Assembly: GCA_917880885.1 (NCBI GenBank) | Contig: OU862919.1 | Coordinates: forward strand, 47,095,058 to 47,159,057 | Length of the DNA stretch: 64,000 nt | Direction of reading: 5' to 3' | Source: Limnephilus marmoratus | Taxonomy: Eukaryota > Arthropoda > Insecta > Trichoptera > Limnephilidae | Part shown: piece by piece, positions 10,139 to 21,870 of the stretch | Layout: each line of letters starts with the position of its first letter | Position numbering within the stretch: the stretch's first letter is position 1 | The notes under the pieces: model-generated | Seen by the model: only the letters and a program-made list of their open reading frames with translations | The model's database searches: none | What the model was told of the DNA's origin: nothing | Made by a program: the position numbers and the translations under genes

Positions 10139-10612
10139 GTACAAAAAAGGTTTATGCGTTACATACTACCCATTCCTGTATCCATCGTTGTTCTTAACAG
10201 GAATGCTCGATCTTAATACCTTAGAAGCCCGCCGAAAAATATTTTTGGGGAAACATTTTTTTAAGCTGATCTCTGGTACTGTACTGGAGATTAACCTATA
10301 TGTCCCTAACGCGTATACTCGTGGGAGATCCCACGCACTTTTTTATGCTCCGAAAGCGAGAACTTCTTCCTTTCAGAATGCCCCATTAAACAGAGCAATT
10401 CAACTGCTTAACGATTCTGCATTGAGCATCGACATCTTTAATGTTACCTGTAGAGAGTTCAGTAACTATCTTTTGACATACGTCTCAACATAGTGAAACT
10501 GCCCCCTTGGACTTTTTTTTCTCTTAAATTTTGTAATCTTCTCCGTAATAATTTGGTGTATAACTGTTTTATTAAAACTGAAAAAAATAAAAATAAAATA
10601 AAATTGTTGCCG
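10139..10612 (+). pseudogene. LINE 3' end (RT C-terminal remnant), copy A
   Basis: It encodes the end of a non-LTR RT C-terminal domain: YYPFLYPSLF, LDLNTLEARRKIFLGKHFF, then NAPLNRAIQLLNDSA and IDIFNVT. The stop TAG is near 10,493. The tail is an A-rich run around 10,579-10,604. It is 5'-truncated, so there is no catalytic core. A second copy is at 59,255-60,175, and this copy gives the uninterrupted 3' UTR sequence for it. Confidence 0.75.
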
Positions 10613-11499
10613 AAAACACCTTCCAATGACATCTAAATTATTAAGTTCGGAAGACAGGTAAATCCTGATTTCGACTTCGTAATACGTAAAAAAAAACTTA
10701 AAGATACGCGTTGATTTATTACATTTGTGGCACATGTAAAAAATAAAACAATTTAAAAAAGACAATCATAAATCATTACAGTCTCGTACCGCCAAGGTCG
10801 AACATCAGCGGGTCTCAAAGAGAGAGATATCCGCGATTCAAGGGCGTTCATATCACATTTTTAGTAGCAATCCGTCTTCAACACGTTCATCCATATAGTC
10901 GAGGTTATATTACGCAACTAGTTACGCACAAGTTGTATCATGAAATTAATTTATTTATTTATTGTTTCTTTACACTGTAGGTAAAAATGTTTACAATACA
11001 ATTTGTTACCTCACTAGGACAAGCCTGTGTTGAGGTTAACAATAATTATACAAGTAAACAAAATAACACAAAATTATACAGATTTTGAAAGAACAATGTT
11101 GTTGTATTTCACAGATTGAGATTATGGGTACCCACTAAACTTATGGCGCTAGGTAGTACATTAATGTAGACTTTTAGGGTGACCATAGTTTTGAGATCTG
11201 ATTCAAAATAAAATAAAATAAAGTATTTTTTTGTTTTGTTTTTAAGGATTAAGTCGTAAATAATAAATATATGTATATAATTTAACATTTAAATTGCACT
11301 ACTAGTTTCACGTGTAAATATAAGTTTAATCATGCGTGCGTTAGTTGTATGCCACAAAATTCACCTGTACGCAACTAATTACGTAGTGTAAAAATGAGAT
11401 GCAACTAGTGTCGAAAAACCATTTCAGCTGAGCGGATGTGAAAATCAGTAAAAAAATCTTACCTAAAAGAGGTCCGGGTAAGATTTTCTTATACTTACT
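10613..11499. other. AT-rich stretch with a possible minus-strand LINE 3' end
   Basis: TTTATTTATTTATT at about 10,950 followed by TACACTGTAGG resembles the end of a minus-strand LINE. Nothing coding remains. The rest is unassigned. Confidence 0.3.
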
Positions 11500-11692
11500 A
11501 ACAATTGTACATAGTAGCACTTGCATACTGCTACCTAACAACGTATGCGGGGACAATGGAGGTCTGGTATCGTTTATTAAATGCAGAGTCGTTTTTATAC
11601 AAAAAATTAGATTAAATTGCAAGAGCCTTGAAGGGGTAACCATCTGTTACCTATACCAGATCGGGAAAGTGGTTAGTCCTCCAATGAGCGGA
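11500..11692 (-). repeat. Repeat shared with 1,797-1,990
   Basis: A reverse-complement copy. It includes AAGGGGTAACCATCTGTTAC and GTCCTCCAATG, with short inverted CATTGGAGG/CCTCCAATG-type ends. No ORF is attributable to a transposase. Confidence 0.55.
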
Positions 11693-11756
11693 CGTGTGCA
11701 CATTTGCGTGACAGTTGAAAATATCCACATTTAACCTAGTAAGTCCTCCCAGGGGT

Positions 11757-12478
11757 TTAAGAGCGTTTAACCAGCCAGCGGACGAAAATCCACATTTCGT
11801 TGAAAGTTGTTTTTCCAATCGTGCAGGGCGGTTACAATGAGAAAGATTGGTTATTCTCCGTACCAGCTTTTTTAAATTATAACTCAATATCGAATGTATT
11901 TCAATCCAAATTAGCTTTAATTTATACCTTCATCCAAAAATGCTGAAAGGCGTGATGATAAACCTATTAAAATAGTGTCCTTTTTGTAGTTATTTTTTGA
12001 TTATAAGTATTTATCATTTTTCAATAATGTCTAAATTTAATAAGAATGTTAAAAAAATCTGAAATATATTAGTTTGCAAGTGCGCAAATAAATACACAAA
12101 TGGACCAATTTTCGTCAAGAAACACATGTACGTACATATTTTTTAATGATTTTATTGAAACTAAAATTAAAATTCTAATACATAACTTTGCTAGATAATG
12201 TATTGATTTATTTTACTGCATGATTACATTATTTGAAATGGGTGTGGTATAATACAAAAACTTTTTTGAAAATTTAACAAATCTGCCAACGACCTATGGA
12301 ATAACCTTATTATACTAAAAATTAAAAAAAAAATCTAAAAATTTATTACATAACTATGCTAGATAAAAGAAGAATCTTTCGAAATCCATTTATAATTTTT
12401 TGTGGAAAAGAGTCAATACGTCTAAAAACTTTTTTGAAAATGACTTATTTCCGGCTTTCTCTGGTAATGCCCTCTTAA
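11757..12478 (+). mobile_element. TTAA-flanked repeat, copy 1
   Basis: It is about 90% similar by eye to 44,632-45,334 over its whole ~710-bp length, in the same orientation. Both start TTAAGAGCGTTTAACCAG and end CTCTGGTAATGC...CTTAA, imperfect inverted ends with TTAA outermost. TTAA targets are typical of piggyBac-like elements, but no transposase is present and the superfamily is uncertain. Confidence 0.6.
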
Positions 12479-12719
12479 GCATAAGTTAGTTCTGCACCTG
12501 AGAAGAATCAGAAGCCTGTGTTGGCGTTTTTTAATAATATCACTTCACGATTAATATAATACGTATTAGACTTTTTCTTTAAGTGAATCACCTTCTGACA
12601 AAAGTATAGAGCAATTTTATACAAAGCAAAAACTGCAGACACACAGAATCACCAAGAAAATGGAATGACAAACAACACTCGCAACGCAAACACTTAACCC
12701 CTAGAGCTTCTGACATTTT
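12479..12719. other. Unassigned AT-rich DNA
   Basis: No feature was recognised between the TTAA repeat and the short A-tailed repeat that follows. Confidence 0.3.
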
Positions 12720-12945
12720 TTTAAGTTTTTTTTTTTTACATGAATACCGCACAAGAGTCCCAACTGCTCCCGTCTGGAGCCAGTGATACTATGGCATCCC
12801 CAATTGGAGTATGTTGTGAGGCTGAAGGTAGTGGGGAGGGAAGGAGTTAGGGAAGAGGAAGGTGGGGAAGTACCTCTCCGTTCAGATCTGGTCACCGAAC
12901 ACGGCGAAAGCCACTTCAGGCAACGTTTCAATTCTGAATGGTGGT
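12720..12945 (-). repeat. Short A-tailed repeat (SINE-like family), copy 1
   Basis: On the minus strand it contains GGTCACCAGATCTGAAC-type sequence, a purine/pyrimidine-biased middle, CCCAATTGGGGATGCCATAG, then GGTATTCATGTAAAAAAA. The same order is found on the plus strand at 48,245-48,420, and a diverged version at 47,210-47,335. The terminal A run suggests retroposition. No pol III boxes are obvious. Confidence 0.5.
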
Positions 12946-13062
12946 GTTACACCAGGGCGATACTAAGAGTATCTTCCACTCTGGAACGTGCCGCAAATAT
13001 ACTATATATTATTTTAAAAGAATAAAATGTGAAATACACAAATTAATCAAATAAAATTTATT

Positions 13063-13131
13063 TGCCACGCCGGGATTCGATCCCACGACCTTATGTGAGT
13101 CAAGCGCCTTACCGCTGCACTACGCCGGCCG
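13063..13131 (-). repeat. tRNA-derived SINE head
   Basis: The minus strand carries an A-box-like TAGTGCAGCGG and a B-box-like GGATCGAATCC (about 13,072-13,083) at tRNA spacing. Downstream is AAATAAATTTTATTTG, with no 3' CCA-type context. The acceptor arm does not close as a clean seven-pair stem. It is best read as the pol III promoter region of a tRNA-derived SINE; a tRNA pseudogene is the alternative. Confidence 0.65.
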
Positions 13132-14400
13132 TCAATGCACATCTATTGTACGAACTATCAGAATGCAGATTACGCGGAAAATATTTTCGGGTTACATTCG
13201 ATTTCAGATATCTTCGCTGCCTTTGAAAGTATTTAAAAAATAAAATACTGTTCTTGAAGGCAGATGTAATATTCTCTCAGATTTTAGTATTCATCGATAT
13301 AAACAATCAAAAATATTAAAATTTTGAACGGAAACCAAAGATAAAGTTTTTAAACTCGCTTACCGATGATTTTTATCGTGTAAACAGTAATTACTTATTT
13401 ACACAAAACTAAAAAATATAATTGATTAGACAAAGGCATTATAAAAGTTACCAATACTTTACTTTTTCTAGTTTAATATAATAAAAAAATTGTAAACCTT
13501 GACAAATATTTTTCAAAAATGCTGAATTTTGTTTCTTTTCGGGAGCGTTTATGGTAAAATCTGTAATGCAAACTGAAAGGGCTGTATTCCCTATTTCCAA
13601 CCCTGATGAAATCATTATATTTTTCACCGTAAAATAAAATGAGCTGGCAAAACTTTTATGAGACCATGTCAGGCTGGGAGATATATATGTATATATCCCA
13701 AAATCAGAGTGTGCATATCACATGCGGTAGAAGTGAAACCTTCAGAAAATTAAAAATAGATAATAGTGGGAAGGCTACAAAGAACCGCACAGAGAGGACA
13801 CCGATAGGCTACGAAGCACTGCGTAAAGAGGAGACCGATTAGTCTATCTCATTCTCTCGCAGACTAAATCCTATAGTGTACATGTATGTATTTGTCTCTT
13901 TTTAGTGTCGCCATTTTTCGTATCATCGAGTTTCAAATCACAACGGTGCTAAAGAAGTTTTCACTTCAAAAATATTCTACGGTTGTTTGTTGTCTGTGAA
14001 GAATATCTTCCAAAATTGCCTAAGAGGTTAAGACAAAATATACTCAATTCATTAGTCTTACGAGTATCTTGGCGGAGATAGCGACCGGTAGTACACAAAT
14101 GGGGGCGAAACAGTAGGGAAAGGAACAAACCGAAGGACCGGGTCATGAAATATTCATGTCAGTTGGTGAACTGTAGTAGGTACATAACACTCAAGACAAG
14201 ACCCTCTGTTTCGAAAGCAATACCAAAAGGAACCAATGAAGGCACGTGGCAATTCATACGTTTAGATCAGGGATTTTCAAACAGCCAAGTCAACTGAAAG
14301 TGCTGTGGAGATCCACAAAAATATTTCTACATAAAGGGGCGGTGGTAGCAATAGGGACAATGGGGGCGGTAAGGGGGCGGCGTGTGCATTAAGAAAGCAC
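13132..14400. other. Non-coding stretch with a repeat shared with 56,283-56,390
   Basis: Positions 13,721-13,880 (CGGTAGAAGTGAAACCTTCAG... CTAAATCCTATAG) match 56,283-56,390. GAAGTTTTCACTTCAAAAAT (about 13,955) resembles 32,018-32,040. No gene was recognised. Confidence 0.4.
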
Positions 14401-14580
14401 GGAATAAATTAAATTTTTCGAAGAAAATTTCTTCTAACCGGTTTTTACTTTGTGATGGCATCATTCATTTAATAATTCCTTGTACGCGTACATCAATTTA
14501 TTTTGACACACAATCAAAATGTTTCGTGGAAAATGTTCACTTGTTCAGGAATAATCGTATAAATTAAAATATAAAATAAC
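14401..14580 (-). repeat. Degenerate Penelope-like terminal repeat
   Basis: It resembles 45,885-46,000 next to the GIY-YIG element: TCGAAGAAAAYTTCTTC, then ACTTTGTGATGGCATYAT, then CACAATCWACATGTTTCGTG-like sequence. On the minus strand a decayed hammerhead-like core can be traced (CCTGAA, a GTG/CAC stem, CGAAACA), but key bases are changed. Confidence 0.4.
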
Positions 14581-14639
14581 TTTGAGAGCTCTAAATATGA
14601 ATAGTGACTCTTCCGCCGATCATTTATGTAGACAGAGGA

Positions 14640-15310
14640 TTAAAATTAAGAAGGGTCCAAAATTATTTCAAACCAAATAAGGGCTTAAAAATGTTGGGAC
14701 TTATAACTAGGCTAACTAGAAATTTTTACAACATAGAGTGTATTAAACTGTTATATTTTGCCTATGTTAGAAATCAACTTGAGTACAACTCTCCCGTATG
14801 GAATCCATATTATAGTACATATACATGTACAAGCTGTTGAAAGAATACAAAACAAATTCTTACGTTTTCTAAATTTTAAAATGGTATTCCAGTTCATATC
14901 ATTTAAAATAGTATTGTTGAACTACAACACTATTTTAAATGATATGAATTTGCTCAAATTGTCAGACAGAAGAATTTTCACTGACTTGGTATTTCTATAT
15001 AAAATTCTAAATGATTTAGTTAATAGTCCGGTATTTCTAGAATTGATAAGCTTCCACTTGTAATACTAGAAGTCAGGATTTATTTCAGTGCAGAAATTCC
15101 GGGACTAACTACCTTATGTATTCCTCTTTGCCCAGAATACTAATGGAGGGAAACAATTATACCAAGTCAGTGGACATTTCCAATTTATGTTTAAACAAAT
15201 ATAAAATATTGTTACTGAGACAGTTCAGTTATGTACAATGAATGCTGTGTATTTTTTATTATTCATATGTTATGTAAAAACCCTGAAAAAGGGCGTTAAT
15301 AGATAATAAA
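14640..15310 (+). pseudogene. LINE RT C-terminal remnant with 3' UTR
   Basis: Two frames join across a frameshift near 14,830. They read KMLGLITRLTRN, LYFAYVRNQLEYNSPVWNPYY, then VERIQNKFLRFLN and LKLSDRRIFTDLVFLYK. This matches the corresponding part of the LINE at 62,375-63,937. The 3' UTR after 15,060 holds the block also found at 165-275. The element is 5'-truncated and inactive. An inverted ATATCATTTAAAATAGT pair occurs near 14,900-14,945. Confidence 0.7.
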
Positions 15311-15639
15311 TTTTTAAAAAAGATTTACACGGCCAAAAGTATTATAATGATTTAAGTTCGGGTTATAAAGCCGAGTTGTGCTTCCTCCTCCTTTGCCAAA
15401 ATTTAGGAAAGCGTTACAGTGTCTATCATCAGAGGCATATGTGTAGATTGTGGTGAAGTGTGTGTCAGCGTTTTAGGGTCAGTATAAAAATTTGTGAACT
15501 TAATTTGGTTTGCTGCGTTTTTTGTGGAACCATCATCAAATTAATTTCTTCAATTATTATACTAATATACCGAATAAGAGAAGAAGACTGAATATTTGTA
15601 CTTCCATTTGAAGAGACAAATGCTGTAACTCCTTACAGC
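15311..15639. other. Short repeat shared with 58,470-58,560
   Basis: GGTTATAAAGCCGAGTTGTG and CTTCCTCCTCCTTTGCCAAA (about 15,360-15,410) reappear diverged near 58,490. Nothing coding was seen. Confidence 0.35.
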
Positions 15640-16262
15640 ATTTGTGCCAACTGTGACTCATTTAAGTATCTGGGCTCACTCATTCACAGAGACGGAAGAT
15701 GTGCAGCGAATGTCAACCATAGAATAGGTGTGGGATGGATTAAATTTAGATCCTTAACAGGAATCTTGTATGACTCGAAAATGCCTATAAAACTTAAAGG
15801 AAAGATATACCAGACTACCAGACCTGCGATAATGTACGGCTCCGAATGCTGGACTGTGTACAACTCCTACTCTAGGCAACTCGAAACAGCAGAAATGCGA
15901 ATGCTTAGATGGTCGGCAGATAGGATTCACGCATTCGTGGTAGCCTGTTCCGTACCGCATTCCTGTCACGGACATAAACAGTAAGCTGGTGGAACGATAG
16001 TTGAGATGGTATGGGCACATAAAACGGAGACCACCAGACCATACAGTGAATCAGGCAATGTCTATGGAGTTTCATCGACAGTCATCCAGAGGAAGACCAA
16101 AGAACTTCTGGATGACCCGATGCTCCAAAATTTTACAGAGAAACGACCTGGATGAAAGCGATACCCAGAACCGAAAAATTTATAGCCTGAGAACGAGAAG
16201 AGCCGACCCCAACAACCTACCTAGGCAATGAGTTGGGGCAGTGCAAGGAAGAAGAACAAGAT
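15640..16262 (+). pseudogene. RTE-type LINE, C-terminal remnant
   Basis: Frames at 15,640-15,984 and 16,001-16,231 join across a frameshift. They give FKYLGSLIHRDG, YQTTRPAIMYGSECW, AEMRMLRW, then RWYGHIKRRPPDH and RGRPKNFW. This is the post-RT domain of RTE-like elements. It ends in a GAAGAAGAACAAGA tail like the (GAA)n end of the complete RTE at 21,827-25,196. 5'-truncated; no catalytic motif retained. Confidence 0.75.
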
Positions 16263-17049
16263 ACTGAAATACCGGTCCTAAACATTTTTGAAAATGGGGC
16301 GGTGGGTCAAATAAGTTTTGTGAACTCAGGTTCAGATGGAATCATCACTCTCAGCCACTCTCGTGGTGTTGTGCTCCCGAGGTCTGTTCTTACTTCTTAG
16401 GCACACACTTCAGAAGTTATTTCCTACTCAATCAGTTAATTATGAATAAATACGTCTGCAGGTAAATGTTACAAGAAGATATTCGACATTACATTACGTA
16501 TTGTACAAGTATGTACGCCAAAAACTAAACAAAGAGAGTGCGTGGTGAATAATGAAAATGAATAATCGTGTTCATGTTAAAACATGTTTAGTATTCAACC
16601 AATTACGCGATTGCCCGCAGTCCTTGGCGAGGTTGATCAATGACCCTGACTTTATAAAGTATATTTATTTTTATGCGAATTGGAATTTTTATCTACGTGA
16701 AATCCTTTTTTCTGTATTTCTTTAAAACTAAACAATTCAGATAGTTCTGTCTGTGTGATGATGTCATTGAACCCAGCTGACAGCTATAAGGAACTCCTCG
16801 AGTGAAAAATATTATGACTTAAAAGCATGGTAATGTACATGTAGATCAACAAACGCTAATTCTGAATATATTGGTTTTGTTATGTACTATCGGGTACCCG
16901 GCAAGCATTGCAAAGCCCGTCCAAGAAACAAAGTGTTCTCCTACCCTCCCTGTCGCTAAACTATATGAAATACACACATTTTTCACAAAAACTCGCACGC
17001 CCACCTATTCATCTGAGCTCATCATCATATAGAAACCTTCGCGGGCGAT
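16263..17049. other. Unassigned DNA with a short repeat fragment
   Basis: CCGGCAAGCATTGCAAAGCC (about 16,900) and CGCTAAACTATATGAAATAC resemble blocks around 42,975 and 43,480. No gene. Confidence 0.3.
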
Positions 17050-17262
17050 GAACAAAACTCCGCCAAACGCATTCGCCGTGAAGTCCTAGACAAACCTTAC
17101 CCCATGAATCCGAGCACCTCTGCCAAATCACCAAACGTAGCGAACCACTTGGGGCGACTTATGGCAGGGGTATTGATTATCCAATAAATGGCTCCCGGGG
17201 CAGCGGTACCCATACCCGCCTCCTAAACTAAATCTGTGTGGAGCAAATGTACAAAAAAGGAA
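17050..17262 (-). mobile_element. GTGTGGAGC-family MITE, reverse 5' part
   Basis: It contains AAACGTAGCGAACCACTTGG, TTATCCAATAAATGGCTCCC and the outer TIR GTGTGGAGCAAATGTACAAAA. The hairpin half is missing. Confidence 0.7.
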
Positions 17263-18607
17263 CCCCAACACGGGCAGCACGACATCTATCCTGTCTTGGT
17301 TTGTACCTTAGTCCCGTGTCCTTGGTATGCAGACGCCCAATGAACGAGTGAACAGTGAACGGTAAACGGCCCCTTCTCCAGAGCGCTGAACCCCGAGAGT
17401 GCGCTGATCCTGACTATCAACTCGAAATACACTTACACCAGCACCGAACCAATACACTTGTCCGTTATTTATGCGCGCACTCTTGGCATAAAGCAGCGAT
17501 GCACCGCACGCCTGAATAGCGTAGCCACAGCTCAGTATAGTATAGCGTAGCAATGCATAGATACATAGCTCAAGAATAGCTTAAGACGAAGCTAATGCTA
17601 AATCACTATTTACGATTAATCTTTGCTTTCAATCGGTTTACATTATAAATACAAAAAAATATGCTGTGGAGCTGATTGATTGCCATTTGGTGCTTTTCCA
17701 AACGTTACGCTTCAGTAGAGTTAAAATAAAATTGTTAATTACTTATGAAAAATATAAGCGTAAACAACTAAAAATGTTTTTTTTTTTCATTACAAATGTA
17801 TGAACGCGTGTAAGAAACAACATAATAGTTATTAATAATAATTTAAATTTCAAGTTTAATATTGGTTATCATGACACAAACAGCTCGCTGGACCTTTATG
17901 AACTTAAATCAAAATTAGAAGAGACTCCATAGATATAATATATATATCTTCATAAAATTATCACTGGTTTTATTGATTGTTCGCCCCTTTTGGCTGAGAT
18001 TAATTTTAGAGTCCTAGGCGTTAGAACCAGAGAAAAATCACTTTTTCATCTTCAAAAGTGTTCTACTAATCTCAGACAAAATGCTTTTATATTCAGAGCA
18101 CGCAATGTATTTAATTTAATTTTCAAGGTTATATTTTTGTTAACTTCTTACGGGTACAGGACCCTTACTTTTTAATTATACTTTTAATTATGTGAAAATC
18201 TATTTGTTCATATGAAGCGGATACTTTGTGATGCGACATTATTAATTTAAAATAAAATAAAACAATAACAGTTTTATTTTATTTTAAATGAAAATCTATT
18301 ATTGGATATTATGTGTATTATTAATGTTATTATTATAAGTGTAAAATATCTGTTGATTTTCCCTAATAAATAAAATAAAAAAATTAATAATTTTATGGCT
18401 AAAATAATCTATGGCAGTTTCCCTTGATTTTTTTTTGTAAAATTATTCACAAAATAAATGAAAACTACCGATTTTTATGCCTTTTACCAATATTCGTAGC
18501 GATATAAGGCACACTAAGAGTATATACATATGTACCTACTTGCTCGGCTTGTGGCTTCCATTCCAAATTTTTACCGATTTATAATATAATCCCCTATAAC
18601 ACTTGCC
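17263..18607. other. AT-rich unassigned DNA
   Basis: No repeat or gene could be tied to another part of the window. Frames here are short and lack recognisable motifs. Simple AT tracts and AATAAAATAAAA runs (18,245-18,390) may be LINE tails. Confidence 0.3.
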
Positions 18608-18892
18608 GAGACGAAAACAGTAATTACATGAAGTTCCCTCAATAGAAAAAAATCGCAAAGCATGATCTGAAAATTATTAAAAACACATGTTCTGTTATTC
18701 AACCTGGCGTGAAAAATTTCACAGATTTAGTAGACATTTTGTCAGTTTTTGCTGTATTTTAAACGAGCCGTGTTTTATTAAATATTTTCACAATTTTCAC
18801 TCAATTTTAATCGGTTTAACATTATCGCGCTCCCACTAACATTCGTATTTAAAAATCTCCCCTTCTGCTTCTTCTGGAACGCTAACTACGGG
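18608..18892 (-). repeat. Diverged half copy of the 37.9-kb long inverted repeat family
   Basis: Matches the right arm of 37,886-38,772: CAATAGAAAAAAATCGCAAAG, TTAAACGAGCCGTGTTTTAT, CACAATTTTCACTC and a CTTCTGCTTCTTCTGG end. Confidence 0.55.
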
Positions 18893-19725
18893 CCCGTGCA
18901 TATTTATCCTTGTCTGGTCCATTTGTTTGATTTTCGGCACAACTAATATAGGTCTCATAGAAATCGTTGTGTCTCCCTTACTATCATGGTTAGAAAAATG
19001 ATCTAAACAGTGTTAGAAAGAGAAAATACCACGCTTTATATTCAAAACTAAAACTTAGCCGTAAAATAATTAAAATGTTCACCTTTATGAAGTTTCCCAC
19101 CGCAATTAAAAAAAAAATGATAAAACATTGAAAATTTCTGATTAAGTATTTTTACATTAAACGTCAAAGTGAGTGGACCATAACGTTCATAATACATTTG
19201 CCTAATAAATGTAACTATGTGTTTTATATTTTTTCACTACCTGTAATTTTAATTATAAAAAACGTAAGGTGAGCTATTTTTAATGTTTGCATGCAAATTT
19301 TTTATATTTAAAAAAATATAATTTATTTCTAATTATAAAATTTGAAAGCATATTTCTTCAGCTTTCCAAAACAGTTTTTAGTTTTCGGATACATTCAGAA
19401 ATATTCCATTTATTTGGGTTTTATTGCAAAACGGAAATATTTTGATCGTCTAGCAAAATAAGGTCGAGACCTGAGGGGTTAACGTAGTACAGCGTGGCAA
19501 AGTATTACCGGGAGTTCAGTGCGACATATAGCAGCGCATTGATCCGGAAAGTGCATGTTTCGTATTGTTCAGCATCTGCTGCCAGACAATCTAGTTGAAT
19601 GCATATTAAATAATTGTGTATTCGAACTGTTGCTGTTTCTCCGTCTATTGACCGATTAAGGAAACGCAGTGATCGCCTTAGTATTAACTCCAAAATTGGA
19701 GGCCATGAGGGAAATCATTTAACTC
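18893..19725. other. AT-rich unassigned DNA
   Basis: No coding motif, structured RNA or shared repeat was recognised. Confidence 0.3.
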
Positions 19726-20515
19726 AGGATATATGCCCAGGTCTTGGCGGCGGATGCGTCTGCCCACCTGCTGCGTGGCGGGCCGGATCGAGAGAGACTA
19801 GTTGAGGGAGGCCTTTTGACCTTTCCAGCTGGACTCTCAACTTATCGCCTTGCACTGCTGTTGGTGGGATGGATTCATACGTCTGTAACTCGTGGGCACA
19901 CCGATCCCCAGATTCCTACCCACCCCTCATACCTTTTCCCTTCCCACGACTTTCTCTTCTTCCTTTCTCATAAAAGACCCTCCACACAGCATCCCCAAAG
20001 ATGACATAGGCCCTGAGGAAAATAATTTCCAACAGGGCCTATGTCATCTTTGGGGATGCTGTGTGGAGGGTTTTTTAAGGAAAGGAAGGAGAGGAGAGTT
20101 CTGGGAAGGAAAAGGGTTTAAGGGGTGGGAAGGAATATGGGGTTCAGTGTGTCCTGGTCATCCGCCTCCAAGACCTAGACAAATCTCACTCCATGAAACC
20201 GGGCACTCCTGCTAAATCACCAAACGTAGCGAACCACTTGGGGTTAGGGTTCCTTTTACTTTGATTTGTATTAAAAATAATTTGGTTTATTTCATTTTTT
20301 CACTTAATTGTAGAAATTCCGGACTGTTTAGAATTCCCCCCGCATTCCGGACAAAGACTTATATTTCCGGACTCGTCCGGAAAATTCCGGACGAATGGCA
20401 ACCCTACTTGGGGTGACCTATGGCAGAGGTGTTGGTTATCCAATAAAGGTTCCCGGGGCGGCGGTACCCATTCCCGCCTCCCAAATTGTGTGGAGCTAAT
20501 GTAAAAAAAAAATAT
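19726..20515. mobile_element. Inverted dimer of the GTGTGGAGC-family MITE
   Basis: A forward copy (19,726-20,015) and a reverse copy (about 20,028-20,515) meet at the family's own 3' hairpin. GCATCCCCAAAGATGACATA therefore appears on both sides in mirror orientation. The reverse copy ends in the outer TIR GTGTGGAGCTAATGTAAAA. It is interrupted by a hAT MITE at 20,245-20,406. Confidence 0.75.
20245..20406. mobile_element. hAT MITE with 8-bp target duplication
   Basis: A 162-bp element with TIRs TAGGGTTCC / GGCAACCCTA, flanked by CTTGGGGT on both sides (20,237-20,244 and 20,407-20,414). Removing one flank copy and the insert restores the host repeat ACTTGGGGTGACC. The interior is rich in TTCCGGA words. 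TIR and 8-bp duplication are diagnostic of hAT; no transposase. Confidence 0.9.
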
Positions 20516-20974
20516 ATGTCCCGTCTAAGGATACTGTGCGGAAAGTCTTGCTAAAATATAATAAAAAGCTTCTAAGAGAAGTTATACCACACACCTAAAA
20601 GCTGGTAAGTGCAGGGTAAAGATTAGGGAAGTACTGTATACATCTCCAAACAGTATTTTTCAGATAAAACATGAAAGAATATAGGCATCTTTTAGAACAT
20701 CTATCCTTCACACCGCATTTCCATAGATGTGTATCCCCTGTGTGGAGTAAACATTTTTTAATCCTAAAAAACGAAAAAATATGAAAAATCCTGCACGATA
20801 CGACCCTTTGTAGTTTTTTTCACAAATTGTTCCGCCACCATAGTATGTAAAATATGTAACATCCATACCACCACGATAGAGAAGGTTGGTAACCAAAGGG
20901 TCGAAAGGGAAAATAGATACAAAGGAAATTCAATACACATTTAACCAAACAGAATAATTTATTAGAAGTAGGCA
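20516..20974. other. Unassigned DNA
   Basis: No gene was recognised. A loose inverted relation exists between GATACGACCCTTTG (about 20,800) and CAAAGGGTCGAAAGG (about 20,895). Confidence 0.3.
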
Positions 20975-21142
20975 AACAGAGCATTCATGGAGTGCCTTTC
21001 ATGTTACCCTTGTACAAAAATAAGATGGAGAGATATGTAATTACGAATGTTGGAGAGTTCTCTCCAACATTCGTAATTACATATCTCTCCATCTTATTTT
21101 TGTACAAGGGTAACATGAAAGGCACTCCATGAATGCTCTGTT
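20975..21142. repeat. Perfect palindrome, 83-bp arms, 2-bp loop
   Basis: Arms 20,975-21,057 and 21,060-21,142 are exact reverse complements, separated by TT. The arm's inner half (GGAGAGATATGTAATTACG...) matches the left end of the 37,886-38,772 inverted repeat. It directly precedes a partial copy of that family. Confidence 0.9.
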
Positions 21143-21540
21143 ATCTGCGCGCTAATATTTAAAACCATAAAATTGAAGCGAACATTGTGAAAATGTTGAA
21201 TAAAACATGACTCATTTAAAATAGAACAAAAATCTCTTGGGGAACATCTAAAAGAGCATTTAAAGAAACACTGCGAATTTTTTCATACATTATAACTTCT
21301 AAAATTAGTGAAATGAACGTGTTTATAATAATTTTTGGAGCATGCTTTACGATTTTTTTCTATCGAGGGAATTTCATATAATTTGCTTTTCGGCGTGGAA
21401 TGGAACGGCGCCGCGGCGTCTAGATATTATCTTCAAAAATAATATACATTTTTTAAAGAGCTTAAAAACTTCAAATTTTTAAGGGAGATATGTAAAAAAA
21501 AAACGGTAGAAATTCGGGTAGCGTCGGCTTAAAAGTATTT
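21143..21540 (+). repeat. Left-arm copy of the 37.9-kb inverted repeat family
   Basis: It follows 37,935-38,310 in order: GCGCGCTAATATT, GTGAAAATGTT, AGCATTTAAAGAAACACTGCG, TTTCTATCGAGGGAATTTC, AAATTCGGGTAGCG. The second arm is absent. Confidence 0.7.
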
Positions 21541-21603
21541 TCTTTTTCACACAGTCGCAACTACGAGTATACTGCGAAGATATCATTCCTTTACTAGAAT
21601 AAT

Positions 21604-21774
21604 AATAACTAACAGTTAAAAACCCGCTCAACAGTTCAACATGGCGCAGTTTGAGTGTTGGTGACCATTTTACAAATCCGATAGGAACTGGTTCCAAAAA
21701 TAGCCGGTTCCTCGGATCCACTGGGAAACAGTGACAGCTAGTTACCGGGACAAAGTAACCGCGAAGGCAATCTC
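21604..21774 (+). repeat. Repeat shared with 41,889-42,067
   Basis: Blocks AGTGTTGGTGACCATTTTA, AAATCCGATAGGAACT, CCAAAAATAGCCGG and CCGGGACAAAGTAACCGCG occur in the same order in both places. Non-coding; the family is unknown. The RTE inserted ~40 bp downstream. Confidence 0.65.
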
Positions 21775-21870
21775 TCCATATCCGGAGAGATTTACGAAAT
21801 TACAAATCCAATAGTACTTTCGCCTGGGGGTCGAAGGGTTGGTAGGTCGTGGTGGGACACATCAAGCTGG

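Noticed and set aside
13063..13131. Functional tRNA gene
   Set aside because: A- and B-box-like motifs are present, but the acceptor stem does not close properly and the sequence continues as a repeat. It is called a tRNA-derived SINE.
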